Assembly: GCA_037903355.1 (NCBI GenBank)
Contig: JBAJFE010000014.1
Span: forward strand, 2,542,001 to 2,606,000
DNA from: Trichuris trichiura
Taxonomy: Eukaryota > Nematoda > Enoplea > Trichinellida > Trichuridae
Length of the DNA stretch: 64,000 nt
Direction of reading: 5' to 3'
The notes under the pieces are model-generated. The model searched no databases. It was given only the letters and a program-made list of their open reading frames with translations, and was not told the origin of the DNA. Shown here one piece after another: positions 59,396 to 64,000 of this stretch (positions are counted from its first letter, which is position 1; every line of letters starts with the position of its first letter). Made by a program: the position numbers and the translations under genes.

Positions 59396-62300
59396 TTTTA
59401 TGAACAACGCTAAATTAAAAAGAATCTCTTTCAGCCAAAAAACGATTTTTTTCATTATTTTCAAAAACGCCCGCATTCCTCAACTCGTCATTCGTTACGC
59501 TGAGTACTGTTTGTCACAAGGTCAACTGATTGACCTTCGTCTCGTGAGCACAAAGAACATGAGAAAAATCGAGCTCCTCTACGGTATAGAGAAAGAAAAA
59601 TTTATTTCCAAACAGGACAGACGAAAAACGCAAGTGATCCAGCGGGACAACAGTACAGTAAATGCAGGTTGACTAGTTAGGCATAACAAACGCAAATGAC
59701 CTACTGTAAAGCAATTAAGAAATGCAAGAGAGCGTAGAAGTAATGCGAATTGCTAGGCATTTATCAAATTGTGGACAGCCTACTTCTTGAACAGTTAGCG
59801 AAGGAACAACTTCAGGCGAATAAATACATTTGACTGGGTGCGACCGTCCTATGTTAGTATGTTTCAGTACTAGAAAAGCAGAAAACGGACATCCGAAGTC
59901 TTTAACAGTATAGCCGTTAGCATAAATGTGGTACGGAAAAGCTACCCGTTAAACATATATTTGGCGAAGCTTGCTTAATTTCGTTTAGCATGCATTACAA
60001 ACTCTAACTTAGCTTTCGTTCCCATTTGACTACCAAGAAGCTATCAAGCTCTATCAAGCTAGTTTTACATTTCGTGCAGAACTCTGAACCCAAAATCCCG
60101 TTCAAAATCGTTGGATCTTTCGATATTTTACTGTTTTTACCACCCCATCGATTATAATGAAAAAAAATCACCTTTACTCATTTAATAACGATTTTCCCTC
60201 TCGCCAACGACCGTTACTAAAGCGTTCGGAAAACTTTGATTAAAAAGTTAGTTGCATACTGTACCTTCACTTAATAAATCGCTACTCCATACGTGGATAG
60301 AGCATTGGCTAAGTGTAGTTACGGATACTACCTAACAAAGAACGAGAAAACTAGTGAAAGAAACAATATAAATTAGTGAAGTTATGACAAAATATTCCTT
60401 TACTAGGTTCCTCCGCTTTATGCACGATAATCCCTGGAAAGGAAATACAGCACGTCAACAGAATGACAACTAGCCAGATAAACCTACTGCAGGTGTCTTA
60501 CACAGCTAAATATTGTGCATGGAACAACAGGTGCGGAGATTGTAGCCAGTGGCGTGACCGCGACGTACGTTACTTTTTCCGCAGCAGCATAAATTTTACA
60601 GCACAACTGCGGTGTTTCTGTACTATGCTTTTAGGGCTAAAACTGCTTATTTTTTGTTCAAATCATTCTTTATGAGGTTACTCATCAACTGCCAAACAAA
60701 TTGAACCAAAGTTTTTCTTGGCAAAACGCACAGAAAGAATGACTAGCACACATTTTTAAACGGCCCTAATCAAATTCAATGGAATGCACAAGCTTCATAA
60801 CGAAATTTAGGAAGAAAGAGAAAAACAGAATTGAAAATCAGTATTGGAAAGAAAAACACATCCTCCTCGAAGGGTTACGATGAAACTAATCAACAAGCGT
60901 CCATTGGAAGTATAAGCATTACAAGTAAACTACAACAAAGCGACGCAATGATTTCCTCGATTACAAGCATGAACTGCCGTGTTACTCTGTGACAGTATGC
61001 AGTTAACGTCAGTTATCCTGAGCTTCCACTTTCATTTTCTAACTGAACTTCCTGCTAGCGAATCAGTTTTCGAGAAAACTAAAAAGAATTAACACGCTAC
61101 TGAGCCTCCTGAATTTGTCTATTGTTTTTCATTCGCCTGCTTATCGTTTAGACAATCAAAAAATACAAACTGACGAAACGTGTAAGCTAAAACGTTTCAG
61201 AAATAATAAATCTTTTCAAGTTTTTGCAAAACAACTCGTCCATTTTTCAAGTTTTGTTGCTCTACGCAACTGCTGCACCTATTAATCAGTTGTAACCTGC
61301 GCATCTTTAAATCTATTGCTCTCGTTTACGGAATTTTTGTGTACGGTCAACTCCTTTTCCAGCGGTGCGAACAGTTGTAAAGGTTGTTGTGGCTGCTCTG
61401 CAGGTCTCCTAACTTTCCCTCGTTGCAGTCGTGTACGCAGTTTTGGGTATGTAGTCTTGTAAGTTGTATTCGTCGTAATTCGCTAACCTGCCAAAAGCTT
61501 AACCAGTATATGCCTTATCGCTTTGAAAACGCAGAACTTCCATTTTTGGTTGCAGTGTGTTTTACGCAGGCTTTGTACGTAATGGTGTTCACTCTCGGCT
61601 TCATTTACCTGCAGTTACTTAGCACATAGGGCTAAGAAATTGAAAACTCTGTGGTTCGTTCTCTTGCGTAAAAAAATAAGAATCTCTGCGTGTGCTTGTC
61701 TCACGCTGTATTGGCAGTTGTTAGATGTCGGTCGGATGCGGGTTGGTAAACTGTACTGGCCTTAGGTAGCAACACTTATCTATCACCGTTAAAGCTTCAT
61801 ACTGCTGCTTGCAAGCGGCATCATGTCCCATTCGATCTGTTACTGTTTCGCAGCTGCTGTAGTAACTTTTTTTTGCCAAATGTCAATTCGTATATAGTTT
61901 ATAGTTTCTGGAAAACCTTTCCAAAGCCGCTGCGTTAACTGATTTTCAGCAGTTTCATTAACTCTGGTCCGGAAATGATTCAGTTGTTCCTTATCATAGT
62001 TGAATAGGCTGTTTGCAACTACAACGCAGTCTCTTGCTCCCTTCTAAACTGATTTCATTGGTCAGCATTTTGGACTTTTTTATTCCGTGTTAATCATTGA
62101 TTTAGTCGGGTTGGTCATCGCTGCCAACTTAAGGTCATTAACTTGGTGCCTGTGCTCCATCATAATGCGCCCTAAGCTAAGGTTGTAATGCCCTATAACG
62201 GATATTCAGTTTGCTGGAAGAATGACGGATAGAATAGGGATATGTTATGTGACATTATCGGTTCTTACTGTTGGCCATATTCCTTTCGGGATAATCTTTG

Positions 62301-62567
62301 ATTTTTTTAAACTGACAAAAATGTAGAGTTTATGCCACAATGTTTAAAGCAATAGGTATTACTTTAATTTTTAACTTTCTAAACGTTCTTAGTAGATACG
62401 CAACGTGGTATATATAGCTTTTTGTTCTAGTAAGCAAATAAATATCTGAGCTCGAACAGATATCGTTTGTCTTGTAAATATCCTTAGTCTTTTTTTGGAA
62501 TAACAATAGCTATCACGTATTCAGCCGAACTGTTTTCTTATGGTGTACTCGTGTTAGAATTGCGAAA
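59396..62567. other. Intergenic between MTR4 and SETD1 (divergent)
   Basis: 3.2 kb between two divergently transcribed genes, so both promoters should be here. Only short open frames; no repeat or RNA gene recognised. Confidence 0.5.
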
Positions 62568-63200
62568 ATGAACGAGGACCCGTTGGAATCTTCCAGTACA
62601 TCCAGTCGACGCAGTTGGAGACTTATTGTTGACCCACTTCTTACAAAAGCAGCCCGGAAGATTTACAAATATGATGATGGTCCACTGCCCGTAATTCAGT
62701 TTTGTTTTCTCGCATTATTTTCTAAGTTTTGTTAAAGAACTAGGCCATTGTCAATACCGTATCCCCCTTTGATTGGTATGTAATGTGTTTTCAGGAGTCC
62801 ACTGTGCGCCGTGAAGATCCCAGAACGAGGAATGTGGCCAAGTTGGATCTTCCAATGAATTTGCCAGTTCCAAAACTTAAAGTAAGTGAAGCCGTAGCGA
62901 AACAGCAACTTGGCAAGATCAAACGCATCTCATATCAGGTAGACGAAAATAGTCGACTTTCCCGGGAACTTGGCATAATCAATCTCAACGAGACTGTCAC
63001 TCCGGATGAATTGAAACAAGCATGCAGCAGCTACGGCACTGTTGTGAAGACTCGGGTGCTCTATCATCCAACCACGAAAGTCCCACTGCTTCTCGGCAGA
63101 GTGGTTTTCGAAAGTCTAAAAAGTGCTCAAAATTTTTACGGGCGCTTCCAGAATTCGCAGTTCCTTGGCAAGACGGTCAAACTCTTTCGGGACTACAATG
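62568..63200 (+). CDS. set-2: SETD1/Set1 H3K4 methyltransferase, N-terminal exons (partial)
   Basis: Two exons, 62568-62690 and 62795-63200, encode the N-terminus of a SETD1-type protein: SWRLIVDPLLTKAARKIYKY DDG, then REDPRTRN, DLPMNLPVPKLKV and an RNA-recognition-like domain (NLNETVTPDELKQACSSYGT, VLYHPTTKVPLLLGRVVFES, VKLFRDYN). The family is the catalytic subunit of COMPASS, methylating histone H3 Lys4 with the C-terminal SET domain; that part lies beyond the window. The second exon ends in phase 1 at gtttgt, and no following exon is convincing in the remaining 800 nt. Start chosen at the first ATG of a frame that matches the family's N-terminus. Orthology rests on the N-terminal block only; the gene symbol follows C. 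elegans usage. Confidence 0.82.
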
Positions 63201-64000
63201 GTTTGTTGTCTATGCATTTCTTTTCAGTTTTAAGCTTTCCAAGCGCTCATTCCTTTTTAGAGTTGTTTCAACGGCGAATTCGCGCATATTTCTAGTTTTG
63301 TTTAATTACCCATTTTTTCAAAAAGGTAGAAAATGTATTTGCAGAAGGAGTTTTAGCGCAGCGCCCCTATAAGGCCTGCTGTCTTTAGCGGACGAATTGA
63401 TTTTGCGCAGATTACGGTGTTTTTGATAAGCGCAGGTACGTTCAAGGGTAGTAGTTTTTGCCATTCTCTTAGCAACTTGATTGTTCCAAGTATTTTGCCA
63501 ACGAAGCGTTGCATTGACGGCCTGTAAAGAAACATACTAAAACTAACAGACATTCGCGAGTAAAGTTGTTGTTTTTGCCGGTTATGCAAAGTCAGGCGGC
63601 AGAAATAATTTTAGTCAAAGTGGCAGTGGCTGCAAAGTCTTTTTGCCGCTTTGTTCATGAACTAAGAATGTTGCATGTAATCACAGTGGCAAATCATTTG
63701 TGTGCCAATTTCTAAGTTTTGCTTAATTCTTCATTGGCAGTCGTAGCTGGCGGTTGTTAGCTTCGAGTTTCTCTAGCAAGCGCGGTTTGTAGCGTAACTG
63801 CTAAATGCAGTCCGGGTCGTAAAATCTAGTTCAGTTTTTTCACCTTTTAAGGTAAAGTTTTTCCTTCGATGGGCGCATAGCCACAAAAATGCAAAAGCTG
63901 ATAGCCTCCACTTCAAGGCCTATGTTTACAAACCCTTGTGGCGGAATACGTTCAGTTCAAAAGATGATCGTTAGGTTACGTGAGGTAGCGATCTTGTTTA
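63201..64000. other. SETD1 intron sequence to the window end
   Basis: Presumed intron 2 of the SETD1 gene. No exon, repeat or RNA gene identified. Confidence 0.4.

Noticed and set aside
63022..63372. 116-codon frame overlapping SETD1 exon 2
   Set aside because: Out of frame with the RRM-like domain; a shadow frame.
1..64000. tRNA, rRNA or CRISPR loci
   Set aside because: No B-box-like tRNA sequence in a foldable context, no rRNA-like stretch and no regularly spaced repeats were seen; a covariance search was not possible.

Overview
The window looks like a stretch of a nematode nuclear genome. The reasons are spliced genes with mostly short (about 45-60 nt) GT-AG introns, three paralogues of the DUF1647-type family that I know mainly from nematodes, and clear orthologues of conserved eukaryotic genes (MTR4, RPB6, ANGEL, mitochondrial malonyl-CoA transacylase, SETD1). 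A clade I (Trichuris/Trichinella-like) worm is a guess only. Much of the DNA between genes is transposon debris. I saw no tRNA, rRNA or CRISPR array.

Layout. 0-7 kb: fold-back repeats, a hAT-type MITE, and two Penelope-like element (PLE) 3' ends lying head to head. One PLE arm holds a pogo/Tigger-like transposon and the other a pogo-type MITE. 9.5-11 kb: DUF1647 gene A (+). 13.9 kb: a perfect 54-bp inverted repeat enclosing a hammerhead-ribozyme-like core. 14.4-15.8 kb: mitochondrial MCAT (+). 21.2-24.6 kb: DUF1647 gene B (+), whose large intron holds a hAT MITE and a PLE relic. 29-31.4 kb: DUF1647 gene C (-), convergent with B. 32.6-36 kb: young but internally deleted LTR element E1 (-). 39.2-41.5 kb: ANGEL (+) and RPB6 (-), convergent. 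42.4-50.7 kb: LTR element E2 with a second, Mag/K02A2.6-like Gypsy element E3 nested in its gag. 50.7-51.8 kb: Gypsy integrase relic E4. 52.9-53.5 kb: fold-back and degenerate short repeats. 54.0-59.4 kb: complete 19-exon MTR4 helicase gene (-). 62.6 kb to the end: the first two exons of a SETD1/Set1 methyltransferase gene.

The host genes are mostly housekeeping: RNA surveillance (MTR4), transcription (RPB6), RNA end processing (ANGEL), mitochondrial fatty-acid synthesis (MCAT) and H3K4 methylation (SETD1). They form no pathway. The DUF1647 trio is the only gene family. All three members share a six-exon plan with near-identical exon lengths and a type II membrane topology. The most unusual signals are the repeated hammerhead-like motifs tied to PLE tails, the palindrome around one of them, and nested retroelement insertions that can be dated relative to each other by target-site duplications and LTR divergence.
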